Source: Candidatus Nitrosocosmicus franklandus (lineage in GTDB: Archaea > Thermoproteota > Nitrososphaeria > Nitrososphaerales > Nitrososphaeraceae). From it: a DNA stretch of 64,000 nt. The translations under genes and the position numbers were made by a program. The notes below the pieces were generated by a model. It ran no database searches and was not told the DNA's origin. It worked only from the letters and a program-made list of their open reading frames with translations. The DNA is taken from contig NZ_LR216287.1 of the NCBI RefSeq assembly GCF_900696045.1, positions 1,903,854 to 1,967,853 of the forward strand, in the 5' to 3' direction. This document shows positions 19,536-28,696 of this stretch, one piece after another (the first letter of the stretch is position 1; each line of letters starts with the position of its first letter).

Positions 19536-19557
19536 GCCGGGAGAGGGATTTGAACTC
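19536..19557 (-). repeat. 3' fragment of a second tRNA species
   Basis: Read on the minus strand it gives TTCAAATCCCTCTCCCGGCG: a standard T-loop, the 3' half of the T-stem and the acceptor 3' strand. The 5' half of the T-stem and everything before it are missing. It is not a functional tRNA; most likely an att remnant from an element that used a different tRNA gene. Confidence 0.5.
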
Positions 19558-20350
19558 AGTTGCTATACTCGAGGAGACAAAATGAAACTTAATTGTTAAT
19601 CAGGAGATGAGATTTGTTCACATGTCAGATAGGCTAGGCTTCATACGAAAATTCAAAAAATACATTGAATTTTTAATAGTTGATTGGGATCGGGCCTGGG
19701 GTACTGCGAATCCATATGGTACACGGGATCTGTTACTTTTATTTATTTTTTATTTGAATTCGATGATTTGGTTAAATGAAAGTATGCCATCTGGTGAGTA
19801 TGGCAGTTAGGGATCGATTATATCGCGATGAGGGGTTTTAACCTGAGGGTGAATTGGTTATAGGGCTAGTTTCACAATAATAAATCAAGTGCTGAAGGAT
19901 TAAATTTATTTAAAGGTTATCAGTCATTTATAAGTATATGAAAGAGATCAATTCTATATTGAATAAATAGAGTATTTGCTTTACTAATGCAAAAAATATT
20001 GTTATCTTTGTGTCCTATTTCTGGAAACCACATTTCTATGAGATGCAGTAAAGTATCCACAAAAATCTACAATACCTGGTTTACCATGACACATACATTC
20101 ACAATTATTTCCTAATGAAAATCGTTGTCTCACAACCATATGTACCATCCAATCCTTATAATATTATGTAATGATTTGGTTTTAGTATATTAGTTATATC
20201 GGGCCCGTTTTTTTATAAATAGAATGTTGTCAAAGTCTATATTATCATCTATTAAGATTAAATTATCAGAATAGTCAAACTCCGTCACGCAAGTAGGAAC
20301 CTGTTGTCATAGCAAGTTTATTAAGACACTCTACTTCTTTATCCTTAAGA

Positions 20351-20851
20351 TTGGATCTACGAGTTATCTTAGTACCTTACGATAGTTCCTATTTTTCTGA
20401 AAACGCATTGGAGTATGCAGTATATCTAGCCAAAGTGATATTTTTAGGCGACCCAAAAAAACGAATAATCAAGGTCATAATGTTACATGTGATACAAGAA
20501 ATACCACTTACTAAAACTCTTTTAGGTAAAATGAAAATTAATCGCAAAAATAAGAATTTATCTTTGAATGAGCATGCTGATAGTATATACCAAGAAACAA
20601 AAACTCTGATGCAAAAAGATATGGATGAGAAAAAGAAGACTTACAAGTCCATAGACGGAATCAAAATAGAATCACGGATTCTTTATGGCGACCCCGCTAA
20701 TCAAATCATTGATTATTCTAATAGTTACAGAGTTGATTTGATAGTTATGGGAAGTAATGGGCTGCAAGGTTTGGCTAAATTTAAAGGACTTGGTAGTGTC
20801 TCAAGAAAAGTATCAGAAGCAGTTTCACGACCTATGACAATAATAAGGTAA
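20351..20851 (+). CDS. Universal stress protein (UspA family)
   Basis: A 166-aa single-domain USP with the N-terminal strand VILVPYDSSYFSENALEYAV and the C-terminal ATP-binding pattern MGSNGLQGLAKFKGLGSVS (G-x2-G-x9-G-S). The start is TTG 20351. A ~20-residue insert of Lys and Asn (about 52-72) follows the second strand. USP proteins bind ATP or AMP and are associated with stress; partners are unknown. A second UspA gene lies 1.5 kb downstream, with a BASS-type transporter between them on the other strand. Confidence 0.9.
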   Translation: MDLRVILVPYDSSYFSENALEYAVYLAKVIFLGDPKKRIIKVIMLHVIQEIPLTKTLLGKMKINRKNKNLSLNEHADSIYQETKTLMQKDMDEKKKTYKSIDGIKIESRILYGDPANQIIDYSNSYRVDLIVMGSNGLQGLAKFKGLGSVSRKVSEAVSRPMTIIR

Positions 20852-21103
20852 CAATATATTGTATATTCGTAAACGATTAAACCCATCTTTTTGAATCAAT
20901 TATCGAGTAATATTTCAAAACATGTTAATTAAAAGATAATGTAATATGGGATTGTCATTGAAAATTAGATATTTTAATTTACTATCTGGGAGAAGGCAGG
21001 CATAAATCCAAAAGTTATATTAACATTAACTGTTTTTTTGCCAAAATATCTCCTACTAACTTCAATTGAACAAATAGTACAAAATGAAAAACACAATAAT
21101 GTT

Positions 21104-22162
21104 CTATTCAAAAAATAACTTTTTTAAAGGTACCATTAAACCATAGTATGCCAAATTATAGAATGCTGCTAGGGCAGCTACTTCCGTTCCGAAAAATTGA
21201 GATGCAAATACAACTACAAGGGTATTATTTACATAACTCATAATTACAAAGGCAGCAACTCTGGATGATTTGTCCTTTTTTCCTATGATATATGAGGTGA
21301 AATAGCCTATAAATCCATACACAAAGAATAAAGCAAATGCTGTAACAATCATTGTTATTACAAATGAATATTCAGAAATGAAATAGTTGGAGAATTTTGC
21401 ATATATTCCTAGATTCATGAATGATATTAGAATGACTGAAGGTATGAAAGAGCTAACTTCAATTTTTTTTGCTAACTTTGGAGCTTTACCCTTTACTAAC
21501 CAACCTGCAAATAAGGGTAGGAACAGAGCTTCAGCTAATAATATTATCATATCCAAAAGAGGAATATGGAATTTTTCTACATCGACCAACAAATACACCA
21601 GGGAGGGCAAAACAAGCGGAACAACAATAGATGATGATATTATCATTCCCACGACTAACGGCAATTGATGGCTTTTTTCAAAAACGTTAATTACAAATGG
21701 GGCTCCCAACCCAGTTGATATTCCTGAAAGAAGTAATACTGGAATTGCAAGTGATGGATAAATTATATTTGTAACTGCAAACAAAAGGAGAGGAATTGCT
21801 AAAAGCTTGATAACAGTAAATAATATGATGGGAATGGGTCTTTTAAACTGTAATCCTAGTTGTTGAAGATCCATTTTGATCAAATTTAAGAATAGTAAAG
21901 ATCCGAGCAGAACCAGAAGATAAGGTTCAAATATTATTCCAAATGAAGGTACCAATATACCTGTTACTGTAGAAATGGCAATTGCAATAAGGAGAATTAA
22001 ATCATCTTTCTCTAAATTCGGTGTCTGTGAATGCGGTTCGGCTTTACTTTTTGACACTTTCCTTGCTCTTTTTTCTTCATTTGTAATATATTTAACAGTA
22101 TCATTTGTTGAAAATAAATAATGAAATATCTGAAAGGAAATGATTTGTGCATGGACTTGCAA
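21104..22162 (-). CDS. BASS/SBF-like membrane transporter
   Basis: A 352-aa protein with about nine or ten hydrophobic helices after a ~50-residue hydrophilic N-terminus; the true start may be later than 22162. The pattern (ISTVTGILVPSFG, LLSGISTGLGAPFVINVF, MSYVNNTLVVVFAS) resembles the bile acid:sodium symporter superfamily. The substrate cannot be told. It is flanked on both sides by UspA genes reading the other way, an arrangement that often pairs USP regulators with transporters. Confidence 0.75.
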   Translation of the reverse strand: MQVHAQIISFQIFHYLFSTNDTVKYITNEEKRARKVSKSKAEPHSQTPNLEKDDLILLIAIAISTVTGILVPSFGIIFEPYLLVLLGSLLFLNLIKMDLQQLGLQFKRPIPIILFTVIKLLAIPLLLFAVTNIIYPSLAIPVLLLSGISTGLGAPFVINVFEKSHQLPLVVGMIISSSIVVPLVLPSLVYLLVDVEKFHIPLLDMIILLAEALFLPLFAGWLVKGKAPKLAKKIEVSSFIPSVILISFMNLGIYAKFSNYFISEYSFVITMIVTAFALFFVYGFIGYFTSYIIGKKDKSSRVAAFVIMSYVNNTLVVVFASQFFGTEVAALAAFYNLAYYGLMVPLKKLFFE

Positions 22163-22358
22163 TTCTCTATTGACTCTGCTTATATAGTAATAACGTCAAC
22201 GACAGCTAACTGACATTCATGATATAATTAATTTATAAACTTGACAAATTGTTTATCTAACTAACACTACGAATTTGCATATCATTAGTCAATAAGACCA
22301 TTTTTCATTGACATAGACTGGATACTTGCTTATATTGATCGAAATTCATTGTTATTTG

Positions 22359-22826
22359 ATGCCTTTCAAACGCATATTAGTACCATTTGATACTTCAGAG
22401 TTGTCGATTAAGGCCCTAGAAAAGGCTTTGGAATTAGCTATGGTGAATCGATCTCAAATTTTCGTACTACATGTAATTAATGAAATACCATTACCAATTC
22501 ATTATTCAAAAATAGAGTCAAAAAACAATGAGGTGACCATAACTCCACTAGTTAATAAACTCCATAATGAGATAAAGAGTGAAATGATCGAGATTATGGA
22601 GGAGGTGAAAAACACATATGCTAAACAAAACGTTTCAATCACCACAGAAATTAAAATAGGTGAACCAGCAGAAATAATCGTTGATTTTACTAAACAAAAT
22701 AACATTGATCTCATTGTTATGGGTAGTATTGGACATAAGGGAATTTCAGGAATGTTTAAAAAATTAGGAAGTGTTGTAAGAAAGGTTGCAGAAGAAGTAG
22801 ACTGTGCATTGTTAATTGTAAGATAA
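22359..22826 (+). CDS. Universal stress protein (UspA family)
   Basis: A 155-aa protein from ATG 22359 (MPFKRILVPFDTSELS); an upstream TTG at 22326 would add residues not seen in the family. The nucleotide-binding pattern MGSIGHKGISGMFKKLGSV is intact, and the C-terminal strand VDCALLIVR is typical. It is a paralogue of the gene at 20.35 kb but clearly diverged. The start lies 197 bp from the divergent transporter start. Confidence 0.9.
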   Translation: MPFKRILVPFDTSELSIKALEKALELAMVNRSQIFVLHVINEIPLPIHYSKIESKNNEVTITPLVNKLHNEIKSEMIEIMEEVKNTYAKQNVSITTEIKIGEPAEIIVDFTKQNNIDLIVMGSIGHKGISGMFKKLGSVVRKVAEEVDCALLIVR

Positions 22827-23096
22827 CTGTCAAAATTCTATTTGCACAATAGCATCTGATTAGTGTGGTAAGAGAAGTAGGTAAATCGATTAATCCTCTT
22901 ACAGATAATGCATTGATCCAAATAAAAAAACAATTAAATTAATAAAAATTTTCAACCTTTTCGAACTCTGTAGAGGAGACAAAAAAATCTAGAAGAGATT
23001 TTTAAATATTTTAGATAGATTTATGATTACTTTCTTTTACCTCTTGAAATTGTAGAACTAGATGACATGAAACTAAAATTTTTTATTAATTTTTTT

Positions 23097-23405
23097 CTAG
23101 TAAACTACTTGGTCGTCTCTATCATAATTTTGTTTCAGATAAATAGCAAATCCGACATGGCCACAATCTTCTGTATTGCACGTAATACACCAAGGCATAC
23201 CATCTCTATAGGCAACTATAACATTTGTTAACATACTTTTGTCAAATAAAATTACATACTTTTTATCAAAGTAATCTTCAACCACTAGCAAAGTATCGCC
23301 AGGATTCGTATCTTTTGATATTAGCCATTCCATGAACTCTATTGTACTTGGATCAAGGCTATTCAATGCAGAATTCATTACAGATGTTTGAGATTTTCTA
23401 GACAA
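23097..23405 (-). CDS. Small zinc-site protein, paralogue of the gene at 61.4 kb
   Basis: A 102-aa protein whose second half is nearly the same as that of the protein at 61437-61769: KYVILFDKS, then GMPWCITCNTEDCGHVGFA and LKQNYDRDDQ. The C-x2-C-x4-C-x-H cluster is a likely zinc site. The N-terminal part (TIEFMEWL) is also shared. Function unknown; the two paralogues in one window suggest a lineage-specific family. ATG start at 23405. Confidence 0.75.
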   Translation of the reverse strand: MSRKSQTSVMNSALNSLDPSTIEFMEWLISKDTNPGDTLLVVEDYFDKKYVILFDKSMLTNVIVAYRDGMPWCITCNTEDCGHVGFAIYLKQNYDRDDQVVY

Positions 23406-23929
23406 GTCTATTAATTATCCTTCCTTCTCAATCCAAGTATAGGTAAAAAAGGTATTAAGGATATCTATAATCTCTCAGCAAATACTGATCAATTATATAC
23501 ATCATATCCATTTTTTTTAGAATCCAATACTACAGTCAAAAAGAATGGGAAAAAATTGTTTGTTATGCTAAGTTCTATCCATGTCATATATGCTTGTTTG
23601 AGATACCATCTGATTCAGACGAACGTTGTTGTATTTTCTTTTGCCTTGATATTGATAATTAAAATGATTATGAGTGAATAGGTATTGAATCTCAACGCTC
23701 TATGTGAACCATTGAGGAACAGTTCATCATTGGAGACTAAAACATCATCTTTTGGAAATATATCGATTATTACTCCATGGAACACTGGAAATGAAAGAAA
23801 TAATGAAAGTGAACCTGACATCGGTAATATTTTCAATGTGTAGTGATGATAACAGAATTTGTCCGATTCTTTATTAATTTGTCGATAGCAAATTCCTTAT
23901 AATGAGTTAGACTATAAATCAATTAAAAT
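23406..23929. other. Intergenic, A+T-rich
   Basis: About 520 bases with no supportable gene. A 73-codon minus frame (23615-23836) lacks any recognisable feature. The stretch ends at the displaced 3' end of the DUF5678-like pseudogene. Confidence 0.35.
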
Positions 23930-23960
23930 TCAATTATAAATATATTCTATCGCTATAGAC

Positions 23961-24644
23961 GGCCCTGTTAACTTGAGCATAAATCACCTCCCTGTTTGTG
24001 ATGATTGACAAACAGATTCATCCAATTCATCACATGTTTTAGTTTGCAATTTTCCTTTCGACAAGGAAAGTAATCGTCAAAGCATTGGGTTCTATCCTTG
24101 ATATACTGCATAAATTGTTCTATCAGGCTTTTCTCCAAAGAGGAATGGATATGGTGTTTTAATCTAAGGAACCTGCAAGCCTGGGGATACCAAGTACCAC
24201 CATCTGTGGAAACTGGATGCTTTCCATGAATCCTTATCACACCTTAGAGAAACCTTTCTGCTATTAGCATGTTTCTCTCCTTGGATTTATTGGCTAAAAA
24301 AGTGCGAGAATCTGCCTGGTTTCTGGCTCTATTGCAATCCAGACCCATACTAACTCTACCCAACTTTGATTAAAGTCTCATCGACGATGTATTCTTCGAT
24401 CTTCTTTCTTTGAGGATATCTTCCTAGGATGACATTTTTGGATCCAATTCCAGATTGCAATATGGCTTCTCTTGACATTGTGTAAATAAAACATTGCTTT
24501 GGCAACACCTCTGGTTGAAAGTCCAAGAAAATACAAATACAATGCTCGACCAATATCTAATGAAGGTGTTCTGTTTCTTTTGTTGATCATAGAAGAGAGA
24601 TAGAACATCTTCGAGCTATATCATTTCCTTAAGTTAACAGAGCC
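23961..24644 (-). mobile_element. IS6-type insertion sequence, decayed copy
   Basis: Bounded by 17-bp inverted repeats (GGCCCTGTTAACTTGAG at 23961-23977; complement of GGCTCTGTTAACTTAAG at 24628-24644) and flanked by an exact 8-bp duplication CTATAGAC (23953-23960 and 24645-24652). Length 684 bp. Related throughout to the intact copy at 44.4 kb. The 8-bp duplication is typical of the IS6 family. Confidence 0.9.
23968..24608 (-). pseudogene. IS6-type DDE transposase, multiply frameshifted
   Basis: Three out-of-register pieces together match the intact 203-aa transposase at 44474-45085: an N-terminal HTH part (SLDIGRALYLYFLGLSTR), a middle piece with IVDETLIKVG, and a C-terminal piece with HPVSTDGGTWYPQACR and KSLIEQ. 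The first DDE Asp piece runs into a stop right after LIKVG, and indels follow. It cannot make a functional transposase, but its ends are intact and it could be moved in trans. Confidence 0.9.
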
Positions 24645-24858
24645 CTATAGACCTGTCATAATTTTTTATACTTAGTCTTTTTATCAGTCTTTCAAGGTCT
24701 GGGTCGCTATCTAAAATTTGCTACCCCTCAACTACAACATGCTGTCTAGTATATTCTTTCTTTAGGTTCTCGTAATGAGAATTAAACCATCTAAAGTTCT
24801 CTGTCAATTTTTCTAATCTAGTTAGATCGGATTTGACAAGATCATCTAGATCTTGCAT

Positions 24859-25962
24859 TGTAGTTATTATGTATTATTTGGACTCTAAATAAATTCTGAT
24901 ATAATTCTTAGATCTATGGGAATTAAATATTAACAAAGGTCAAGGAATCTGATAATATGAGGGTTAAAAGACCCTTTTATTAGTTGACTTCTTGTATCTA
25001 AATTAACAGTAGTTAAAAATTAATAAGTTTGCAAATCACTAAATCTACATTTTATAAAATCTATAACTATTAAGAGTCAATTCTATTTTATCCCAAATAA
25101 CATCATATTGGTAATTGATTGACATTTCAGTTTGGTCAAAGTTGTCAATTTATCATTTTCTACCTCTTTAAATTTTCTTAACTTAGAGAAGTATCTACTT
25201 ATTTTTCTAATTTCTTTCTCTTTTACAACATAATCCTTTCCTATATCACTTTGAACATGTTATATAAGATGAATGATAAAATATCTAAGGTCATCATTTC
25301 TTTTTCTATGCATATCCAACGTTACAAACAAGTTATTTGGTTTTGGAATTCCACTATTTGGTGATGTTTATTATCCTGATTATAAACCATTTTAAAAAGA
25401 ATTACAAGAAAAAATATTCTTTTAAATGAAAATAAATTCACGAATACATGAGGATAAGTTTGTGGATTCATGTAATCTTCTATAAGCTAGATCATAAATC
25501 AAAATATAATGAATTTGGATGTTTATTGTAATCGTTGAGAAATAGATTCTATCAAATTTGTCCTCTTGTTAAATAGTTTATTATACCATATTATTCGCTG
25601 GTTCCATGACTGGCTGAAGCAGATAATTGCACTAACCTTATCTTTAGGTCTGTCTTTCTGAAACCAAAACAACAAACTCTTTGGATTCATATGTGTAAAA
25701 TTCACAGAGTTTGTTGATCATGGATTTGTCTTTAGAGTATTTCTTTTAATTAAAATATTGTAAAATATGTGGTAACAGTTCTTATTTCTGGCATCAAGCT
25801 TCTAGCAGTAATCATGCTGCAATACAGAGGCATGAAATGAATATCTCAAATTTACTAACAATAATAATGTTAAAATGTATGATAATGGTATAGAAATCGG
25901 CTCGTTAAGATTGAAATAGGAACCCTTATACAAATTGTAATGCATAATAAACTTGAACGAAA
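24859..25962. other. Long non-coding or decayed stretch
   Basis: About 1.1 kb with no supportable gene. A minus-strand frame from about 25257 to 25083 (KDYVVKEKEIRKISRYF ...) is open with charged, coding-like composition but has a stop just before it and no start, so it may be the tail of a dead gene. A 60-codon minus frame at 25523-25705 is unassigned. Confidence 0.4.
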
Positions 25963-27072
25963 GTGAGCGAAGATTTCATTAAAGTTGCTGATACTAAAGA
26001 CATACCACCATCACAAATGAAAGAAGTTCAAGTTGACGGTGAAAATATCTGTATTGCCAATGTTGACGGAAAATACTATGCCATCGGTAGTATTTGTACT
26101 CATGAAGGCGGTCCATTAGCAGAAGGCACTCTCGATAGATATGAAGTCGAATGTCCGTGGCATGGTTCCAGGTTCGATGTAAGAACAGGAGAGGTAATTA
26201 GTCCACCAGCAAATGAACCAGAACCGGTTTATGAAGTAAAATTAGATGGCAATAATGTACTAATTATGAAACAAGATAAAAGTAAATCCCCGCCCCAATC
26301 TGAGCTAGAATTATTAGAAAAAATTAAGGTGGAGGGGACCGATATGATGTCGTTTAAGTTTAGTAAACCGAGTAGAGAAATAGACTCGAGTCAACAAACC
26401 CGGTTATCTGATTATGCTGCAGGTCAATTTGCATTTTTTGATATAGGTGGTGTCAATAATGATCCCAAAGGTCCGATCAGGCATTTTACCCTTTCTTCTT
26501 CTCCAACGGAGGACTTTATAATGTTCACAACAAGGATGAGAGACTCGCCATACAAAAAGAGGCTTGCTGCATTAGATGAAAGCGCCAAAGTCAAGGTTAG
26601 GGGTCCTGAAGGACAATTTGTGTTGCACGACGATTATTCAAAGCCAGCTGTGTTTCTTTCAGGGGGAATAGGTGTTACGCCGTTTAGAAGTATGATTAAA
26701 TATGTTACAGATAAACAACTACCATTAAAAATAATAATGTTTGATTCAAATAGGGATCCAGTTAACATCCTTTTCAAAAAAGAATTTGATAGTTGGACAA
26801 CATTAAACAAAAATCTAAATATAATCTATTCTGTTAGTAATGAAGATAAACCTGAGGAAAATCAAGTGACAACTACAAAGGATTGGAAAGGAGAGCATGG
26901 GAGAATAAATAAAGAAATGATTCTTAAACATCTAGACAATACTGTATTAAATAATTCCATATTCTACATTTGTGGTCCTCCAGGTATGTTAAAAGCGATG
27001 CAGTCGTTACTTCAGGAAGAATTAAAAATAGCAGAAGATAGAATAAAGGTAGAAGAGTTTACAGGTTACTGA
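25963..27072 (+). CDS. Rieske [2Fe-2S] - ferredoxin reductase-type fusion oxidoreductase
   Basis: A 369-aa fusion. Residues 1-105 are a Rieske ferredoxin domain with CTH (Cys45, His47) and CPWH (Cys64, His67) ligating a 2Fe-2S centre. Residues ~115-369 are an FAD/NAD(P)H reductase of the ferredoxin-NADP reductase fold: RHFTLSSSP (flavin-binding RxYS-like), FLSGGIGVTPFRSM (nucleotide-binding Gly motif) and YICGPPGMLKAM. The order Rieske then reductase suggests a self-contained electron-transfer partner for an oxygenase or other redox enzyme, none of which is adjacent. The start is GTG 25963; there is no signal peptide. Confidence 0.9.
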   Translation: MSEDFIKVADTKDIPPSQMKEVQVDGENICIANVDGKYYAIGSICTHEGGPLAEGTLDRYEVECPWHGSRFDVRTGEVISPPANEPEPVYEVKLDGNNVLIMKQDKSKSPPQSELELLEKIKVEGTDMMSFKFSKPSREIDSSQQTRLSDYAAGQFAFFDIGGVNNDPKGPIRHFTLSSSPTEDFIMFTTRMRDSPYKKRLAALDESAKVKVRGPEGQFVLHDDYSKPAVFLSGGIGVTPFRSMIKYVTDKQLPLKIIMFDSNRDPVNILFKKEFDSWTTLNKNLNIIYSVSNEDKPEENQVTTTKDWKGEHGRINKEMILKHLDNTVLNNSIFYICGPPGMLKAMQSLLQEELKIAEDRIKVEEFTGY

Positions 27073-27384
27073 TATAGTAATGTTAAGAAAAATGGTATAT
27101 AATTCATAAGGAAATGAGGCAGGACAGTCTGTTAAGTTTTACCAATCCTGTGCTCAGAATTTATAAAATTCTTTCTCTCCTTTGTTATTATCTATTATCT
27201 TCAGAATCTGACAGACACATTAATTTATTTTCGATATAGTCAAGGAATATAATCAAATCATAAAATATAAGAAAATGCTATCAACTATTTCCCAAGTTAG
27301 ATCCAAACTTAATCCGATCCACTTTTGTTTGTTTGTGATAATAGGATAAATGATCAAGGTGAAACATAAAAGTAAATTAAAGTT
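27073..27384. other. Intergenic between convergent genes
   Basis: About 310 A+T-rich bases between two 3' ends; nothing recognisable beyond possible T-tract terminators. Confidence 0.3.
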
Positions 27385-28629
27385 TCATCTAGATATCTTT
27401 TTATTTTTTATAATTTCGTTTGTTTTTTCTTCTCCTTCCCTAATCGAATTCTTGATAGTCTGAGGTGAGAAATCTGCATTTTCAGTCATATGAGGATATG
27501 GTTCTTCACGCTTTATATGGTAGATTTCTTTGATTTCTGCACCATGCTCTAGTTTGTATACTTTATATTTTTGACGTATACTTTTAAGTTGTTTTTCATC
27601 AAGATGTAATTTATCAACATTTTTATCTACTATTTGATAAAGTTGTTCGATATAATCTAAATACCTTGATATCACCTTTGACATTTGTACGTTATGTTCT
27701 GTTTTATCAGAAAACATGATATCTCTCGCTCTGTGGTAAACTTCAGCTAGATTATTTGGCAGACTATCTATGTTCTTTGGATAGTTTTCTACAATGAATA
27801 TTCTTTTATCTCTTACTGGTGTAGCGGTTATAACCTCCCTTAATGGAGTGTTGCTCAACAGGCCACCATCCCATGCAAATACTCCGTCTTTGACTTCTAT
27901 CCAGCGAAAATTGTATAGTGGATAAGCAGATGTTGCAAGGATGTGTTTAGCAGTTATCTGTTCCTTATAGCTATCGAATGTTAAAGGTCGGGCATTTAAA
28001 ACATTTACGGCCGTCAAGATTAACCGTATATTTGAATTTCCACCTGGTCTTAATTTGTCATAACTGATGTATCTTTCTAAAGTTTTTGCTAAAGGCATAT
28101 GATCGTATAGAAAAGTCCATTTTTGTGGTGTAAAATATTCTAGGTCATTTAAAGCGTATTCTGATGACCACCTGGGGATAAACATTTTACTATTTCCAAA
28201 AAAGAAAGAACTGTAAAAAGACTTCATTTGTTTTACTTTTATATCCATTTCAATTCTATCTGAAGAATAGGTTTCTTCTATTCCTGCTACTGCAGCAGAC
28301 AAAGATGAAGGAAAGAGATAATAGTCGAACTTTAATGGTATTTGAAAAGTTTTCATGTACCAATTCCAAACAGAATATGGAGAAAGTTTATCGATATCCA
28401 CAAAGCCTTCAGATAGCTCTAGCCAAAAATCCTCTAAGATCTGATCTGTATTGTCCTCCTTTTTACTACCAGCTATTATTGCAGCATTTACACCACCGAT
28501 GGAAGTGCCTGCAATCACATCTAAATTGACATTATTTTTTAGGAGAGCTTTATAGACACCACATCCAAAAGCACCCAGAGACCCACCACCTTGAAGTATT
28601 AATACATTTTCCAGGGTATTACCAGACAT
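27385..28629 (-). CDS. Patatin-like phospholipase
   Basis: A 414-aa protein with the complete patatin dyad: oxyanion loop GGGSLG (14-19), nucleophile elbow GTSIG (Ser43) and DGG (Asp254). Patatin-like proteins hydrolyse acyl esters of lipids. Archaeal membranes lack acyl-ester phospholipids, so the substrate may be a neutral lipid, polyester or foreign lipid. The C-terminal ~110 residues are charged and helical. ATG start at 28629. It is not clearly linked to its neighbours; the aldehyde dehydrogenase gene lies upstream on the same strand. Confidence 0.9.
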   Translation of the reverse strand: MSGNTLENVLILQGGGSLGAFGCGVYKALLKNNVNLDVIAGTSIGGVNAAIIAGSKKEDNTDQILEDFWLELSEGFVDIDKLSPYSVWNWYMKTFQIPLKFDYYLFPSSLSAAVAGIEETYSSDRIEMDIKVKQMKSFYSSFFFGNSKMFIPRWSSEYALNDLEYFTPQKWTFLYDHMPLAKTLERYISYDKLRPGGNSNIRLILTAVNVLNARPLTFDSYKEQITAKHILATSAYPLYNFRWIEVKDGVFAWDGGLLSNTPLREVITATPVRDKRIFIVENYPKNIDSLPNNLAEVYHRARDIMFSDKTEHNVQMSKVISRYLDYIEQLYQIVDKNVDKLHLDEKQLKSIRQKYKVYKLEHGAEIKEIYHIKREEPYPHMTENADFSPQTIKNSIREGEEKTNEIIKNKKISR

Positions 28630-28696
28630 AGTTTAATGTTCCTCCGTTAGGAATATAATTGATTATTACTACTTTTTTATCTGACATCTCTCGTTT

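Larger units (their letters stand above)
19381..20350. other. Intergenic scar region with tRNA 3'-end fragments
   Basis: About 970 bases with no gene I can support. A 67-codon plus frame at 19607-19810 has no family features. It contains an Arg-type 3' fragment at 19429-19446, a different tRNA 3' fragment at 19536-19557 and a lone CGGGCCCG at 20200. This mix suggests remains of earlier integrations. Confidence 0.5.
23930..24858 (-). pseudogene. DUF5678-like small protein gene, with a stop codon and split by an IS6-type insertion
   Basis: Reading from ATG 24858, 45 codons (MQDLDDLVKSDLTRLEKL ... RQHVVVEG) end at TAG 24721-24723. The same frame then continues QILDSDPDLERLIKRLSIKN to the insertion point. 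Joining across the IS through one copy of the 8-bp duplication gives RSIAIEYIYN and a stop at 23930-23932. The pattern (NLKKEY...VVVEG-x-QILDSDPDLERLIKRL) fits the DUF5678 family of ~70-80 aa archaeal proteins. It has therefore suffered both a nonsense mutation and an IS hit in its last 11 codons. The order of these events cannot be told. Confidence 0.6.

Noticed and set aside
19607-19810. 67-codon plus frame
   Set aside because: No recognisable features and lies among tRNA fragments; likely chance.
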